Notes: generated from the letters alone by a model not told the origin. Counted from the first letter of the stretch, positions 18,696 to 27,652 are shown. The stretch is 40,269 nucleotides of DNA from Pseudomonas sp. (GCF_030683065.1 NZ_JAUXMX010000019.1:1-40269), one strand, 5' to 3'. Program-made: numbers and translations.

Positions 18696-19051
18696 GGCCG
18701 TCGTCCTTTTGCGGCTTGCGCAGTGTGCGCATTGATCCGGCGAGATGCGCCGCGAAGAACTCGGGTGTCGCCGGACATCGCGCCGGGCCTACGCGGGCTG
18801 CGTCGAATGTTAACCAAATCGCTAGTGAGCGCCGTGGCACTGCTGCGGGCATCGCCATTCGTTTGGGTCGCTACTTCGACACGACTGCTAGTTCTGGATG
18901 AACCTGCAAGCCGAATACGCACTGGCTACGACCTTTGCCGCCAATGGCGAAGAAATAGAGCATGAGATTGAGCCTCTTCTGGCTCATGGGTGCGGCGGGG
19001 GAAATGGGCGTGTAGTCGGGATTTAGTCTGTTTGTAGTCTGCCCGGAAAAC
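18696..19051. other. Intergenic region with no clear gene
   Basis: About 355 bases. The only candidate is a 42-codon frame at 18898-19026 with no Shine-Dalgarno, which I do not accept as a gene. The rest shows no structure that I can interpret. Confidence 0.4.
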
Positions 19052-19083
19052 AAAAAAGGGCTTAGCTTTCGCTAAACCCTTGT
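19052..19083 (-). terminator. tRNA-Met terminator
   Basis: Read on the minus strand, a hairpin with arms aagggtttagc / gctaagccctt and a gaaa loop is followed by a T-run. It begins 6 bases after the tRNA 3' end, a typical rho-independent terminator. Confidence 0.9.
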
Positions 19084-19089
19084 TTTGTT

Positions 19090-19166
19090 TGGTGGCTACG
19101 CAGGGACTTGAACCCCGGACCCCAGCATTATGAATGCTATGCTCTAACCAGCTGAGCTACGTAGCC
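19090..19166 (-). tRNA. tRNA-Met (CAT), elongator
   Basis: A 77-base cloverleaf on the minus strand with encoded CCA. The acceptor stem is ggctacg/cgtagcc, the D arm includes agctcagctggttagagc, the anticodon loop carries CAT, and the T arm is ccgggGTTCAAgtccc. The first acceptor pair G-C indicates an elongator rather than initiator Met tRNA. It has its own promoter and terminator. Confidence 0.95.
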
Positions 19167-19178
19167 GATGTGGCGCGC

Positions 19179-19207
19179 ATTATTCTGGGTCAGGGCTTTT
19201 CTGTCAA
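19179..19207 (-). promoter_or_regulatory. tRNA-Met sigma-70 promoter
   Basis: On the minus strand a perfect -35 TTGACA (19207-19202) is followed after 17 bases by AATAAT (19184-19179), then a GC-rich discriminator (gcgcgcc) typical of stable-RNA promoters, just upstream of the tRNA. Confidence 0.75.
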
Positions 19208-19591
19208 CCCTGGGATGAGAGTTTTTTCGCGCACGATCAAGCGCTTAGGCACTATGCAGGCGCTGAAACATCGGCCTGCTTCTGGTGATGTGCGCTCAGC
19301 TCCTCAATTTGGGTAGTCCGATTAAACATTCCGCTCGTAGGTTCCGGGTACTTAGGTGCACGTGGCCTTGCTGTCGGCAATCGTCGGCGAGCCGGGTTGC
19401 CGTGGCTCGGGCGTAGGCGACGCCCTGTCGGCTGTCATGCAGGCACGGCGATGGCGCCGCAAAAACCGGCTGCGCTGGTGGCTCAGTCGCTCGTCGGGCG
19501 CAATGCGATCTGCTCGTTGCACGTCTCGCGCGCTTCACCCCGTGAGCGTTTTCCTCCACTCTGTGTTTCTTTTTCCCAGCAAGGCCCTCCC
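19208..19591. other. Intergenic region before ABC exporter genes
   Basis: About 380 GC-rich bases with no gene that I can support. It should contain the promoter of the ABC exporter operon, but no clear box stands out. Confidence 0.35.
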
Positions 19592-20521
19592 GTGCAACCG
19601 GTTATTTCCATCCAGCAACTGAACAAGACCTACGCCTCCGGTCATCCGGCGCTGCAATGCATCGATCTGGACATCCATAAGGGCGAGATTTTCGCCCTGC
19701 TCGGCCCCAATGGCGCGGGCAAGACCACCCTGATCAGTATCATCTGCGGCATCGTCAATCCGGGCGGTGGCAGGGTGCTGGTTGGTGGTCACGACATCAT
19801 CAAGGACTACCGTGCTGCCCGTGCGCAGATCGGCCTGGTGCCGCAGGAGCTGGTCAGCGATGTGTTCGAAACCGTTTGGGCGACGGTGAAGTTCAGCCGC
19901 GGGCTGTTCGGCAAGAAGCCTGATCCGGCTTATCTGGAGCGCCTGCTGCGCGACCTGTCGCTGTGGGACAAGCGCGACGCAAAGATATTCGAGCTTTCTG
20001 GTGGCATGAAGCGCCGGGTGATGATCGCCAAGGCGCTGTCCCACGAGCCGCAGATCCTGTTCCTCGATGAACCCACCGCCGGGGTCGATGTCGAGCTGCG
20101 CCGTGATATGTGGAACATGGTTCGTGGCCTGCGCGCGCGCGGCGTGACTATCATCCTGACCACCCACTACATCGAAGAGGCCGAGGAAATGGCTGACCGC
20201 ATCGGGGTGATCAGCAAGGGGCGGATCATCCTGGTCGAGGACAAACAGGCGCTGATGCACAAGCTTGGCAAGAAACAGCTGACCCTGCACCTGCAGCAAC
20301 CGCTGGCCAGTATTCCCGCCGAGCTGAGCGGCTACCGCCTGGAATTGACGGACGAGGGCCATGCACTGGTGTTCACCTTCGACGCACAGGGCGAGCACAC
20401 CGGCATCGCCGAATTGCTTAAGGATCTGGCCCAGCGTGGCATTGATTTCAAGGATCTGCAGTCCAGTCAGCGTTCGCTGGAAGATATTTTCGTCAGTCTC
20501 GTTCAGGAGGCGCGGTCATGA
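19592..20521 (+). CDS. ABC-2 type exporter, ATP-binding protein
   Basis: A 309-residue ABC ATPase of the ABC-2 (YadG-like) exporter class. It has Walker [10 protein letters not shown] (about residues 37-45), the Q-loop in VPQELV, signature LSGGMKRR, Walker [13 protein letters not shown], and the switch His in [11 protein letters not shown]. The C-terminal ~80 residues are the accessory domain usual in this class, ending [10 protein letters not shown]. The start is a GTG at 19592 just before the conserved N-terminus [13 protein letters not shown]. The stop overlaps the permease start by 4 bases. The substrate is unknown. Confidence 0.88.
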   Translation: MQPVISIQQLNKTYASGHPALQCIDLDIHKGEIFALLGPNGAGKTTLISIICGIVNPGGGRVLVGGHDIIKDYRAARAQIGLVPQELVSDVFETVWATVKFSRGLFGKKPDPAYLERLLRDLSLWDKRDAKIFELSGGMKRRVMIAKALSHEPQILFLDEPTAGVDVELRRDMWNMVRGLRARGVTIILTTHYIEEAEEMADRIGVISKGRIILVEDKQALMHKLGKKQLTLHLQQPLASIPAELSGYRLELTDEGHALVFTFDAQGEHTGIAELLKDLAQRGIDFKDLQSSQRSLEDIFVSLVQEARS

Positions 20522-21279
20522 ATTTCTATGCCATCAAGGCCATCTACCTGTTCGAGCTGGCACGCACTTGGCGCACCCTGCTACAGAGTATCGCCACCCC
20601 GGTGATCAGCACCTCGCTGTACTTCGTGGTGTTCGGCTCGGCCATTGGTTCGAGCATGACCCAGATTCAGGGGGTGAGCTACGGGGCCTTTATCGTGCCG
20701 GGGCTGATCATGCTGGCGCTGCTCACCGAGAGCATCTCCAACGCCTCGTTCGGCATTTATATGCCCAAGTATTCCGGGAGCATTTACGAGCTGTTGTCGG
20801 CGCCGGTGTCCTATCTGGAGATCCTCGTCGGCTATGTCGGTGCGGCGGCGACCAAGTCAATCATCCTCGGCCTGGTGATCCTGGTCACGGCCCGCTTATT
20901 CGTTGATTTCGAGATTCTCCACCCGTTCTGGATGCTGGCCTTGCTGGTGCTCACCGCGCTGACCTTCAGCCTGTTCGGCTTCATCATCGGCGTGTGGGCC
21001 GATGGCTGGGAGAAACTGCAGATAGTTCCGGCGCTGATCGTCACGCCGCTGACCTTCCTCGGCGGTAGCTTCTACTCGATCAGCATGCTGCCGCCAGTGT
21101 GGCAGGCAGTGACCCTGTTCAATCCGGTGGTGTACCTGATCAGTGCCTTCCGCTGGAGCTTCTACGGCGTTTCCGACGTCAACGTAGTACTCAGCCTGGG
21201 GATGATCCTGGGCTTTCTGCTGCTGTGTGTCCTGGCGGTGGGCTGGATCTTCAAGACCGGTTACCGGCTGAAGAGCTGA
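20518..21279 (+). CDS. ABC-2 type exporter, permease protein
   Basis: A 253-residue permease with six predicted membrane helices and the ABC-2 family stretch [20 protein letters not shown] before the last helices (YadH-like). It overlaps the ATPase gene (ATGA), so the two are translationally coupled and form a half-transporter that would dimerise. Substrate unknown; related pairs export polysaccharides, drugs or lipids. Confidence 0.88.
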   Translation: MNFYAIKAIYLFELARTWRTLLQSIATPVISTSLYFVVFGSAIGSSMTQIQGVSYGAFIVPGLIMLALLTESISNASFGIYMPKYSGSIYELLSAPVSYLEILVGYVGAAATKSIILGLVILVTARLFVDFEILHPFWMLALLVLTALTFSLFGFIIGVWADGWEKLQIVPALIVTPLTFLGGSFYSISMLPPVWQAVTLFNPVVYLISAFRWSFYGVSDVNVVLSLGMILGFLLLCVLAVGWIFKTGYRLKS

Positions 21280-21443
21280 GGGCGGGTGAAACGCTCTCGT
21301 CTACTGCGCCCGTTTTCAGGCGGGCACGGCCGGATGGGCCTGGATAAATCGGTGCGGGCAGTATTCTGCAGGTGGCTTGGGCTGCACGTGGAGCGTGGCG
21401 AATGCGCAGAGGGGGTGGGCTGATAGCGCCGTCCAGAAACAAG

Positions 21444-21467
21444 AAAACCGGCTCAAGGGCCGGTTTT
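21444..21467. terminator. Terminator between ABC permease and tRNA-Gly
   Basis: A hairpin with arms aaaaccggc / gccggtttt has T-runs on both strands. It lies 44 bases downstream of tRNA-Gly (minus) and downstream of the ABC exporter operon (plus), so it can serve both. Confidence 0.8.
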
Positions 21468-21510
21468 CAGGGGCTTTCACTGCATGCGTGGGCATGTGGA
21501 AAGATAAGGC

Positions 21511-21584
21511 TGGAGCGGGCGAAGGGAATCGAACCCTCGTTATCAGCTTGGGAAGCTGGAGTAATGCCATTATACGACGCCCGC
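21511..21584 (-). tRNA. tRNA-Gly (CCC)
   Basis: A 74-base cloverleaf on the minus strand with encoded CCA. The acceptor stem is gcgggcg/cgcccgc, the anticodon stem-loop ccagcttCCCaagctgg gives anticodon CCC, and the T arm is cgaggGTTCGAttccctcg-like. A TATAAA box 12 bases upstream (21601-21596) may be its -10. Confidence 0.94.
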
Positions 21585-21678
21585 TTGGGGGTGCCTTTAT
21601 ACCGGAAGTCGGGACTGAAATGAAGTCCGAACCGAGTGCTTTTTGTTGCGACTCGGCCCGGATGGGCCTGGGGATGCT

Positions 21679-22563
21679 TCATACGGCCAGCGCATGCTGC
21701 ATGTCTGCTGGCGCGCGGTAAGCTGTTTGGCGCAGCGGTTGGCTTTGCAGAAAGCTCAGAAGTACGTCGCTGCTTTGCTGCCACGCGGCTTTGTGCTCCA
21801 TGTCCAGGAAGTGCCCGGCATTGTCGATGATGGCGAATTTGCATTCGCTGAGGTGTCCGGCGAACACGCGCACGTCTTCGGGCGAGGTGTACTCGTCGCG
21901 CTCACCATTGACGAACAGCACCGGAATATCGATTCCAGACAGGCATTCCATCCGGCAGTGAGTCTCCATGTGTACGACTTGGTCGACATGGGCATGCATC
22001 TGGCGGTATTCGTGTTCGTCCAGGCTGCTGATGTGGCGGTGGTTGAAGCGCTTGAATAGCGACGGTAGGTGTTTGCCAATGGTGTTGTTGACCAGGTGAC
22101 CCAGGCCAACGCCGTCTCCGGCTTGCAGGCTGGTCAGGCCTTTTTCCAGGTAGTCGAGCATCGGTTCGTTGAGCAGCGGCGAGAACGAGGTGATCACCGC
22201 TTTTTCGATGCGCGCAGGGCGTTGCGCCAAGGCCAGCATTGCCGCGACGCCGCCCCAGGAAAACGACTGCAGGTAGTCGGCTTTAAAGTGCTCGATCAGC
22301 TCCAGCAAGATGCTTGCTTCGTCTTCCTTGGTGATCGGTTGATTGTGGCTATTGTGCGGCTTCGATTGGCCGGAGTAGGGCTGATCGTAGAGCACCACGT
22401 TGAATTGGGTATTCAGGTATTTGACCGTTTGCGCGAATGCGGCAGTGGTCGACAGTGAGCCGTTAACCAGAATGATGGTCTTGCGGGCGCTGGGGCTTGC
22501 GTAAAACTCGGTGTGAACCTTGTAGGTTCCGTGAATATCGACGACAGCGATGGTTGGCGGCAT
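21679..22563 (-). CDS. phaG: (R)-3-hydroxydecanoyl-ACP transacylase/thioesterase PhaG
   Basis: A 294-residue alpha/beta-hydrolase-fold protein of the PhaG/RhlA group. PhaG takes (R)-3-hydroxyacyl chains from ACP in fatty-acid synthesis and feeds medium-chain polyhydroxyalkanoate synthesis. Visible features are LVNGSLSTTAAFAQTV, the nucleophile elbow SFSWGG, the PhaG/RhlA HX4D motif (HISSLD), the acid in NGERDEY and the His in NAGHFLDME. The length equals P. putida PhaG (295) and the sequence is closer to PhaG than RhlA from memory. ATG 22563 has a ggag Shine-Dalgarno 7 bases upstream. It is a single-gene unit; no pha synthase is nearby. Confidence 0.85.
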   Translation of the reverse strand: MPPTIAVVDIHGTYKVHTEFYASPSARKTIILVNGSLSTTAAFAQTVKYLNTQFNVVLYDQPYSGQSKPHNSHNQPITKEDEASILLELIEHFKADYLQSFSWGGVAAMLALAQRPARIEKAVITSFSPLLNEPMLDYLEKGLTSLQAGDGVGLGHLVNNTIGKHLPSLFKRFNHRHISSLDEHEYRQMHAHVDQVVHMETHCRMECLSGIDIPVLFVNGERDEYTSPEDVRVFAGHLSECKFAIIDNAGHFLDMEHKAAWQQSSDVLLSFLQSQPLRQTAYRAPADMQHALAV

Positions 22564-22680
22564 GTTGTTTCTCCAGGCGCAAATAGACCGTGGCAAGCGA
22601 CGGGACAGGGCCGTTTACCGAGCAAGTAGGACAGATAGCAAAGCGCCTGGACATGACAAGCGAATGTCAGGCTGGAGGTT

Positions 22681-22709
22681 TTTATAAGAATTATTTTTCA
22701 ATCAGTCAC
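22681..22709 (-). promoter_or_regulatory. Candidate phaG promoter
   Basis: On the minus strand gtgact (22709-22704) and tataaa (22686-22681) are 17 bases apart within an AT-rich patch, about 118 bases before phaG. The -35 is weak (4 of 6). The rest of 22710-22964 shows only an imperfect hairpin (cgctaaccg / cggtagcg, near 22905-22935) that might end the rsuA transcript. Confidence 0.4.
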
Positions 22710-22964
22710 GGGTTGAAATAGAGCATCTGCCCCAGCCTTTTCAAGGGGCTGGAGCGATGTCGTGTTACCAGGCAGGAACCCTTTCGCGCAGAGCGCAAGT
22801 AACCAAAAGAACGCTTCGATGGCTCTCTGTGACTGGCTGGTCACATCAAGACCTTATGCCTGAATTTAAGCAGTGGCCTTTAGGGCTGGCAAGGCTTTCT
22901 TTGGGTAGTGCGCTACCGTTTATCGGTTAGCGTGCTAAGGGTGTGACTCATCGCAAAATTGGCG

Positions 22965-23666
22965 TCAGTTAATCTCGAAGCCGGCGATTTCTTCGGCCGT
23001 CAGGGCGCGGTATTGACCGGGGCTGAGTCGTTCATCGAGCTGGATCGTGCCCATGCTGAGGCGGTGTAAAGCGACGACCTTGTTCTGGAAGTGGCCGAAC
23101 ATGCGCTTGACCTGATGGTAGCGACCTTCGTAGAGGGTCAGGCGTGCCTGGCGCGGGGCCAGGATTTGCAACTCGGCGGGCCGGGTCAGCAGATCTTCGA
23201 AGCGAAAGTACAGGCCGCAGGCGAAAACCTCGATGCAGGCGGGGTCGATCGGGTCCTCGGTATCGACCAGATAGACCTTGGGCTGCTTGCCGGTCGGCGC
23301 GGTCACCCGCCGCGACCACTGGCCGTCGTTGGTGATCAGCAGCAGGCCACTGGTGTTGAGGTCGAGGCGCCCAGCCAGGTGCAGGTCATGGGTGTCCGGC
23401 TCGTTGAGCAGGTCGAGTACGGTGCGGTGCTCGGGATGCTCGGTGGCGCTGACTACGCCAGGCGGTTTGTGCAGCATGAAGTAACGAGCAGCTTTGCCAA
23501 CCTGTAGCACCTCGGCATCCAGTTCGACGCGGCTAAAGACGCGCACGTCGCTGTGACTGTCGCGGCAGACCTGGCCGTCCACGCGCACGCGGCCACTGGT
23601 GAGCAGTTGGCGCACTTCCTGGCGATTAAAGCGCGGCAGGTTACTGAGGAAGCGGTCGAGGCGCAT
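22965..23666 (-). CDS. rsuA: 16S rRNA pseudouridine(516) synthase RsuA
   Basis: A 233-residue pseudouridine synthase of the RsuA family that modifies U516 of 16S rRNA. An N-terminal S4 RNA-binding domain (RLDRFLSNLPRFNRQEVRQLL) is followed by the catalytic domain with the essential Asp in AGRLDLNTSGLLL and a C-terminal EGRYHQVKRMFG motif. The length fits E. coli RsuA (231). ATG 23666 was chosen because it gives the exact S4 N-terminus; it starts 2 bases after the stop of the small CWC gene. Confidence 0.9.
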   Translation of the reverse strand: MRLDRFLSNLPRFNRQEVRQLLTSGRVRVDGQVCRDSHSDVRVFSRVELDAEVLQVGKAARYFMLHKPPGVVSATEHPEHRTVLDLLNEPDTHDLHLAGRLDLNTSGLLLITNDGQWSRRVTAPTGKQPKVYLVDTEDPIDPACIEVFACGLYFRFEDLLTRPAELQILAPRQARLTLYEGRYHQVKRMFGHFQNKVVALHRLSMGTIQLDERLSPGQYRALTAEEIAGFEIN

Positions 23667-23668
23667 GG

Positions 23669-23872
23669 CTAGCCTGGCGGGTTGCGCGGTGTCAGGCCCC
23701 GGGCACAGATCGGACACAGGCAGGCGCGGTTACGCTGCTCGAGCGGCAGGCTGTCGAGCGCCTCGGGGTCGATAGCTGCGCTGAAACACCAGCAGTCGCT
23801 CACCGCAGTGGCGGATTCGGCCTGGGCGCACTGGTTCTGCTGCCCGCAGCGCGGGCAATGGCTGGGATTCAT
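23669..23872 (-). CDS. Cysteine-rich CWC family protein
   Basis: A 67-residue protein with a zinc-ribbon-like set of cysteines: CPRCGQQNQC near the N-terminus, the name-giving CWC in the middle and CLCPIC near the end. This matches the small Cys_rich_CWC family of unknown role. Its ATG overlaps the stop of the diguanylate cyclase gene by 4 bases (ATGA), and rsuA starts 2 bases after its own stop, so all three may be translated from one transcript. Confidence 0.82.
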   Translation of the reverse strand: MNPSHCPRCGQQNQCAQAESATAVSDCWCFSAAIDPEALDSLPLEQRNRACLCPICARGLTPRNPPG

Positions 23873-25341
23873 GCGCTGGCTTCGCAGGTGCGGTTGCGGC
23901 CGGTTTTTTTGGCGCGGTACAGGGCGCGGTCGGCGCGGGCCAGCAGTTCGTTGAGCGAGTCGTCCGGGTGCAGTTCGGCCAGGCCAATACTGGTGGTGAT
24001 GCGCAGGCTGGCATCCTTGTAGCTGAAGCTGGCTTGCTCGGTTTGCTGGCGGATTTTCTCGGCCAGCAGGCGCGCCTGCTCGGGCGAGGTGTCCTTGAGC
24101 AGGATGATGAACTCTTCGCCGCCCCAGCGGCAGAGGATGTCGGACTGGCGCAGGTTGTCGCGCAACTTGTTGGCGAAACCGCGCAGCACTTCGTCGCCAG
24201 CCAGATGGCCGTGGTTGTCGTTGAGGTCCTTGAAACTGTCGAGGTCGAGCAGCAGGGCGCAGAGCGGACTGGGATTGCGTCGCGCCTCCTGTATCGCTTG
24301 GTTGGCCAGCAGGTCGAAGCCGCGGCGGTTGAGCAAGTCTGTTAGTTGGTCGGTGGTGGCCAGGGCGGCGATTCGCGCCTGGTAACGACGCAGGGCAATG
24401 TGGACCAGGGTCAGCACGATGGCGGTAACCACCAGGCAGATCAGTAAATTGAGGTACAGCGATTGGCGAATGCCGGCCAGCGCCCCGGTTTCGTGCTTGT
24501 CGACAAACAGGTACCAATCCAGCTCGGGAATGAAGCGCACGTTGAGAAAGTGGCCGCGACCGTGTTCCTGGTACTCGAAGTCGCCAGTTTGCGGCTGTGG
24601 CAGTTTCGCCAGGAGGTCTTCCAGTCCCGCCACTTCGCTGAGCGATTGACCGACTTTGGCGCCCATCGGCCCGCCCGTTGCGCCGGTGAGCACGATGCGG
24701 CCGTCGGTATCGACGAAGTACACGCTGCGGTCGTAGCGTGCCTGGTAGTCATCAATCAGCTTGACCACCGCGTCCACGGTCAGGCCGACGCCGGTGGCGC
24801 CGATAAAACGCTGGTCGTAGTCGAAAACTTGGTAATTGATGAAGACGGTCAGGTGATCCTGGTTGGCCATATCGACATCGACATTGATTTCGTAAGGAGA
24901 CTGCATGTCGCGTACGCGAAAGTACCAGCTGTCGCGCGCCTCCTGTGGGTCGACACGCTTGAGAACGCCCTTGGCTTGATAGTAAGTGTGGGTCTTGTCG
25001 GAGACGAAAAAGCTGGTGACGGCGCCGTAGTGTTCCTGCACCTCGCGCAGGTAGCGGGTCATCTGGGCGACGTCCTGTTCGCCGCTGATTACCCAGTCGC
25101 GGACGAACGTATCGCGGGCCATCATCGAGGAGATCAGCACCGGGGTGACCAGATCTTTCTGGATTTCGGAATAGACATTGTCCGAGGTCAGCGGCAGTTC
25201 GGTGTTGACGATGTTGTCGCGGATTGTATCGAGCGCGGCGTAGTAACTGGCGAGCGAGGTCGCGAGAAAACCACAGCCGAGCAATACCAATAGCAACAGG
25301 ACCAGGGGGCGTTGACTGGTTGTCGAGAGTGCGGACGGCAT
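23869..25341 (-). CDS. Membrane diguanylate cyclase with periplasmic dCACHE sensor
   Basis: A 490-residue enzyme making cyclic di-GMP. There are two membrane helices (about 12-31 and 297-316) around a periplasmic double-CACHE sensor of about 260 residues (for example WYFRVRD, TGVGLTVDAVV, VYFVDTDGRIV). The cytoplasmic GGDEF domain contains an intact GGEEF (407-411) and the product-inhibition I-site RxxD (R398-D401). Other core motifs (DLLNRRGFD, LDLDSFKDLND) are intact, so it should be active. The ligand is unknown. The stop overlaps the CWC gene. It may influence the LapD receptor encoded about 13 kb away, but that is inference. Confidence 0.9.
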   Translation of the reverse strand: MPSALSTTSQRPLVLLLLVLLGCGFLATSLASYYAALDTIRDNIVNTELPLTSDNVYSEIQKDLVTPVLISSMMARDTFVRDWVISGEQDVAQMTRYLREVQEHYGAVTSFFVSDKTHTYYQAKGVLKRVDPQEARDSWYFRVRDMQSPYEINVDVDMANQDHLTVFINYQVFDYDQRFIGATGVGLTVDAVVKLIDDYQARYDRSVYFVDTDGRIVLTGATGGPMGAKVGQSLSEVAGLEDLLAKLPQPQTGDFEYQEHGRGHFLNVRFIPELDWYLFVDKHETGALAGIRQSLYLNLLICLVVTAIVLTLVHIALRRYQARIAALATTDQLTDLLNRRGFDLLANQAIQEARRNPSPLCALLLDLDSFKDLNDNHGHLAGDEVLRGFANKLRDNLRQSDILCRWGGEEFIILLKDTSPEQARLLAEKIRQQTEQASFSYKDASLRITTSIGLAELHPDDSLNELLARADRALYRAKKTGRNRTCEASA

Positions 25342-25466
25342 GCAGGGGCCTGCTCGGAGTGTGAGAACGTCATGCTAGCGTGCAATTGGCATGGCGTCAC
25401 CGCTGGCAAGGTTAGACGATAGTGGCTGGGTATCTCGGCAGCTGCGCTTCTGCCTGTGGGGTATGT

Positions 25467-25523
25467 GCAGGAGCCAGCGACTGCCGAGGCCGCTGGATCG
25501 CCAGCAAGAACCAGGCGTCCCCC
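25467..25523. repeat. Degenerate REP-like segment, family A
   Basis: gcaggagccagcg ... cgccagcaag matches a decayed family A REP. It is followed by aaccaggcgtcccccc, which recurs in altered form (gactaggcgtccccc) inside the complete element at 25592-25684. Confidence 0.5.
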
Positions 25524-25591
25524 CTTGTTCTTATCAAACTAAAAATAGCTCGTTGTTTTATATATAGAAATTAAATCAGCGCCGAGCCTTT
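25524..25591. other. AT-rich patch upstream of the diguanylate cyclase gene
   Basis: A 50-base stretch of strongly AT-rich DNA (tatcaaactaaaaatag, gttttatatatagaaatt) stands out in this GC-rich region. It may hold a promoter or protein-binding site for the diguanylate cyclase gene on the minus strand. No exact box is assigned. Confidence 0.4.
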
Positions 25592-25684
25592 GTAGGAGCC
25601 AGCTTGCTGGCGATCCTTGCAGATGCAAAAGCATCGTCGGAGCGCCGAACCGCAGCAAGGACTAGGCGTCCCCCTGGCTCCTAC
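25592..25684. repeat. REP pair, family A (GTAGGAGCCAGC type)
   Basis: The element runs from GTAGGAGCCAGCTTGCTGG to CTGGCTCCTAC. It has two facing units with GTAG heads and a gccagc/gctggc palindrome, separated by about 60 bases that include a second small palindrome (gatgcaaaagcatc). It lies just downstream of the allophanate hydrolase stop. Confidence 0.85.
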
Positions 25685-25747
25685 ACAGTTTGCTGCGCGA
25701 CGGGGCGGCCGCTCCTAGCCGCGTTATACGCACCTGTTGATTCCCGG

Positions 25748-27553
25748 CTATTGCTTGCTCTGCAGATAGGCGCGCCAGCCGCCGAAGTGGCTGATGTCCT
25801 CGGCGCCTTGCAGGCCGTAAGGTTCGCAGATAAAACCGCTTTCCCATGTGCCGTCTGCCAGCTGCACTTTGCCCAGGCCCAGCGGCGCGGGGATGCCGGT
25901 GAGGAAGGAACCCAGCTCGCTGCTCGGCAGCGCCCAGACTTCCACCGCGATGGCCACACCGCCCTCGGCGACCCGAACCATTCCCGGTCTAAAGGGCGGG
26001 CCGCCGGCCAGGGCATGCAGTCGATAGTCGGCCGAACTCTGTGTGGCTTGAATCAGCTTGGCGCCGCGCTGCTTGAGCTGCCAATTGAGCGGCAAACCAT
26101 CCAGGTGCGCACCGCAGACCACCAGCCGCGCCTGGTCGTTGCGCGCGATGCTGCCCTGGCCGGCGAGTTTTAACGTGCGGCCGCCAGCCAGCGGCAGCTG
26201 ATGTTGACGCTGCAGGCCGTCGGCCAGGCTGAGTAGGTATTGATCAGTAAAGGTGCGGCCGAACAGGGTCACGCCCCAGGGCAGGCCGTTTTGCATAAAA
26301 CCCGCGGGCACTGCGACGGCGGCGTAGTCGAGCATGTTCATGAAGTTGGTGTAGTAGCCCAGGTCGGAATTGCGCTTGACCGGCTCGGCGTGCAGCTCGG
26401 CGAGAGTCACCGGGCGCGGGTAGGCCGGGGTCAGCACGCAGTCGAGCTCACTCATGATGCGCTCGCAGGTGGTTTTTAGGGCCTGCAGGCGGTACTGCGC
26501 GCGAAACAACTGCACGGCGCTGGTGCCCGGCGCTTGTTCCAGTACTGCTTTGATTACCGGGAGTACTGCATCGGGCTGGGCTTCGATCAGTGCTCCGGCG
26601 ACGCTGTAGCGCTCGGCTACCCAGGGGCCTTCATAGAGCAGGCGGGCGGCTTCGAGAAAGGGTGCGAAGTCGATCGTCACTGCTTCGCCGCCCAGCGCTT
26701 TCAGGTGTTCGACAGTGGCAGCGAATAGCGCCGGGCTCTCTGGGCAGCCAAGGAACTCCAGCTGTTCGGGCACGCCGAAGCGAAAGCCCGGGCGCGGTGT
26801 GCCGAAGGCGCTGCCATCGTTCCACAACGGATTGACGCGGCTGTATGCATCGCGCGGGTCGAGCCTGGCGGTCAGCGCCAGTAACTGGCTGGCCTCGGCG
26901 GCGGTAGCAGTGAAGTAGGTGACGCAGTCCAGGGTGCGGCAGGCGGGCACTACGCCGGCAGTGGACAGCAAGCCCTTGCTGGCTTTCAGGCCGATCAGGT
27001 TGTTCAGCGCGGCCGGCACTCGACCGCTGCCTGCGGTGTCGGTACCCAGGGCGAAGCTGGCCACCCCCAGGGCCACGGCCAGTGACGAGCCGGCGCTGGA
27101 GCCGCCGGACGGGTAATCCGGGTGCACGCTGTTGCGGCATTCGCCGTAGGGCGAACGGGTGCCGTTGAGGCCGGTGGCGAACTGGTCGAGGTTGGTCTTG
27201 CCCAGCGGCACGGCGCCCAGGGCAATCAACTGCTCGACCAGGGTGGCGCTCTGCTCGGGTGTATAGGCAAAGGCTGGGCAGGCGGCAGTGGTGGGGATAC
27301 CGGCCAGGTCGATATTGTCCTTGATGGCGAAGGGCACGCCGTACAGCGGCAGCTCGGCCACCGACTTGCCGTCGAGAGCGGCCAGGTAAGGCTCCAGTTC
27401 TTGCGCCGTGAGCAGATGGATGAACAGGTTGAACTCGGGGTTAAGCGCCGCGGCCTGCTCGCGCAGGGCGGCGATCAGTTGGCGCGGGGTGGTGCTGCCG
27501 GCCTGGTAGGCGGCTTTTACGGCGTCGAGACGCAGGTCGAATTCGTGGGGCAT
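25748..27553 (-). CDS. atzF: Allophanate hydrolase
   Basis: A 601-residue amidase-signature enzyme that hydrolyses allophanate to ammonia and CO2, the last step of the guanidine operon. The Ser-cisSer-Lys triad is visible: K78 in AIKDNIDL, S153 in SGGSSAGSS and S176 in TDTAGSGR. The amidase domain fills residues 1 to about 460, and the rest is the small C-terminal domain of allophanate hydrolases. The length fits stand-alone AtzF (about 600). It starts 99 bases after the carboxylase stop, a gap holding a family D REP. It is the last gene of the operon. Confidence 0.92.
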   Translation of the reverse strand: MPHEFDLRLDAVKAAYQAGSTTPRQLIAALREQAAALNPEFNLFIHLLTAQELEPYLAALDGKSVAELPLYGVPFAIKDNIDLAGIPTTAACPAFAYTPEQSATLVEQLIALGAVPLGKTNLDQFATGLNGTRSPYGECRNSVHPDYPSGGSSAGSSLAVALGVASFALGTDTAGSGRVPAALNNLIGLKASKGLLSTAGVVPACRTLDCVTYFTATAAEASQLLALTARLDPRDAYSRVNPLWNDGSAFGTPRPGFRFGVPEQLEFLGCPESPALFAATVEHLKALGGEAVTIDFAPFLEAARLLYEGPWVAERYSVAGALIEAQPDAVLPVIKAVLEQAPGTSAVQLFRAQYRLQALKTTCERIMSELDCVLTPAYPRPVTLAELHAEPVKRNSDLGYYTNFMNMLDYAAVAVPAGFMQNGLPWGVTLFGRTFTDQYLLSLADGLQRQHQLPLAGGRTLKLAGQGSIARNDQARLVVCGAHLDGLPLNWQLKQRGAKLIQATQSSADYRLHALAGGPPFRPGMVRVAEGGVAIAVEVWALPSSELGSFLTGIPAPLGLGKVQLADGTWESGFICEPYGLQGAEDISHFGGWRAYLQSKQ

Positions 27554-27592
27554 GTTGGTTTCCTCGTCGGGGGTGCGGGGCCGCCTAGGCCT

Positions 27593-27633
27593 TGCGCACC
27601 GCAGTGTTCAATGGTGCGCGCGGCGCACCCTAC
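27593..27633. repeat. REP pair, family D, carboxylase/allophanate hydrolase border
   Basis: Read on the minus strand it starts GTAGGGTGCGCCGCGCGCACC and ends with ggtgcgcaa, two facing family D units of which the second lacks a clear head. It fills most of the 99-base gap between the two genes. Confidence 0.75.
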
Positions 27634-27652
27634 GGCTGCATCTTGGTTTCCG

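Noticed and set aside
18898..19026. 42-codon frame starting MNLQAEYALATTFAANG
   Set aside because: It looks somewhat protein-like but has no Shine-Dalgarno, no known family and no neighbour that would support it.
25592..25684. CRISPR array or integron attC site
   Set aside because: Repeats are inverted pairs with GTAG heads, not regularly spaced direct repeats, and there are no cas or integrase genes; REP elements explain them.
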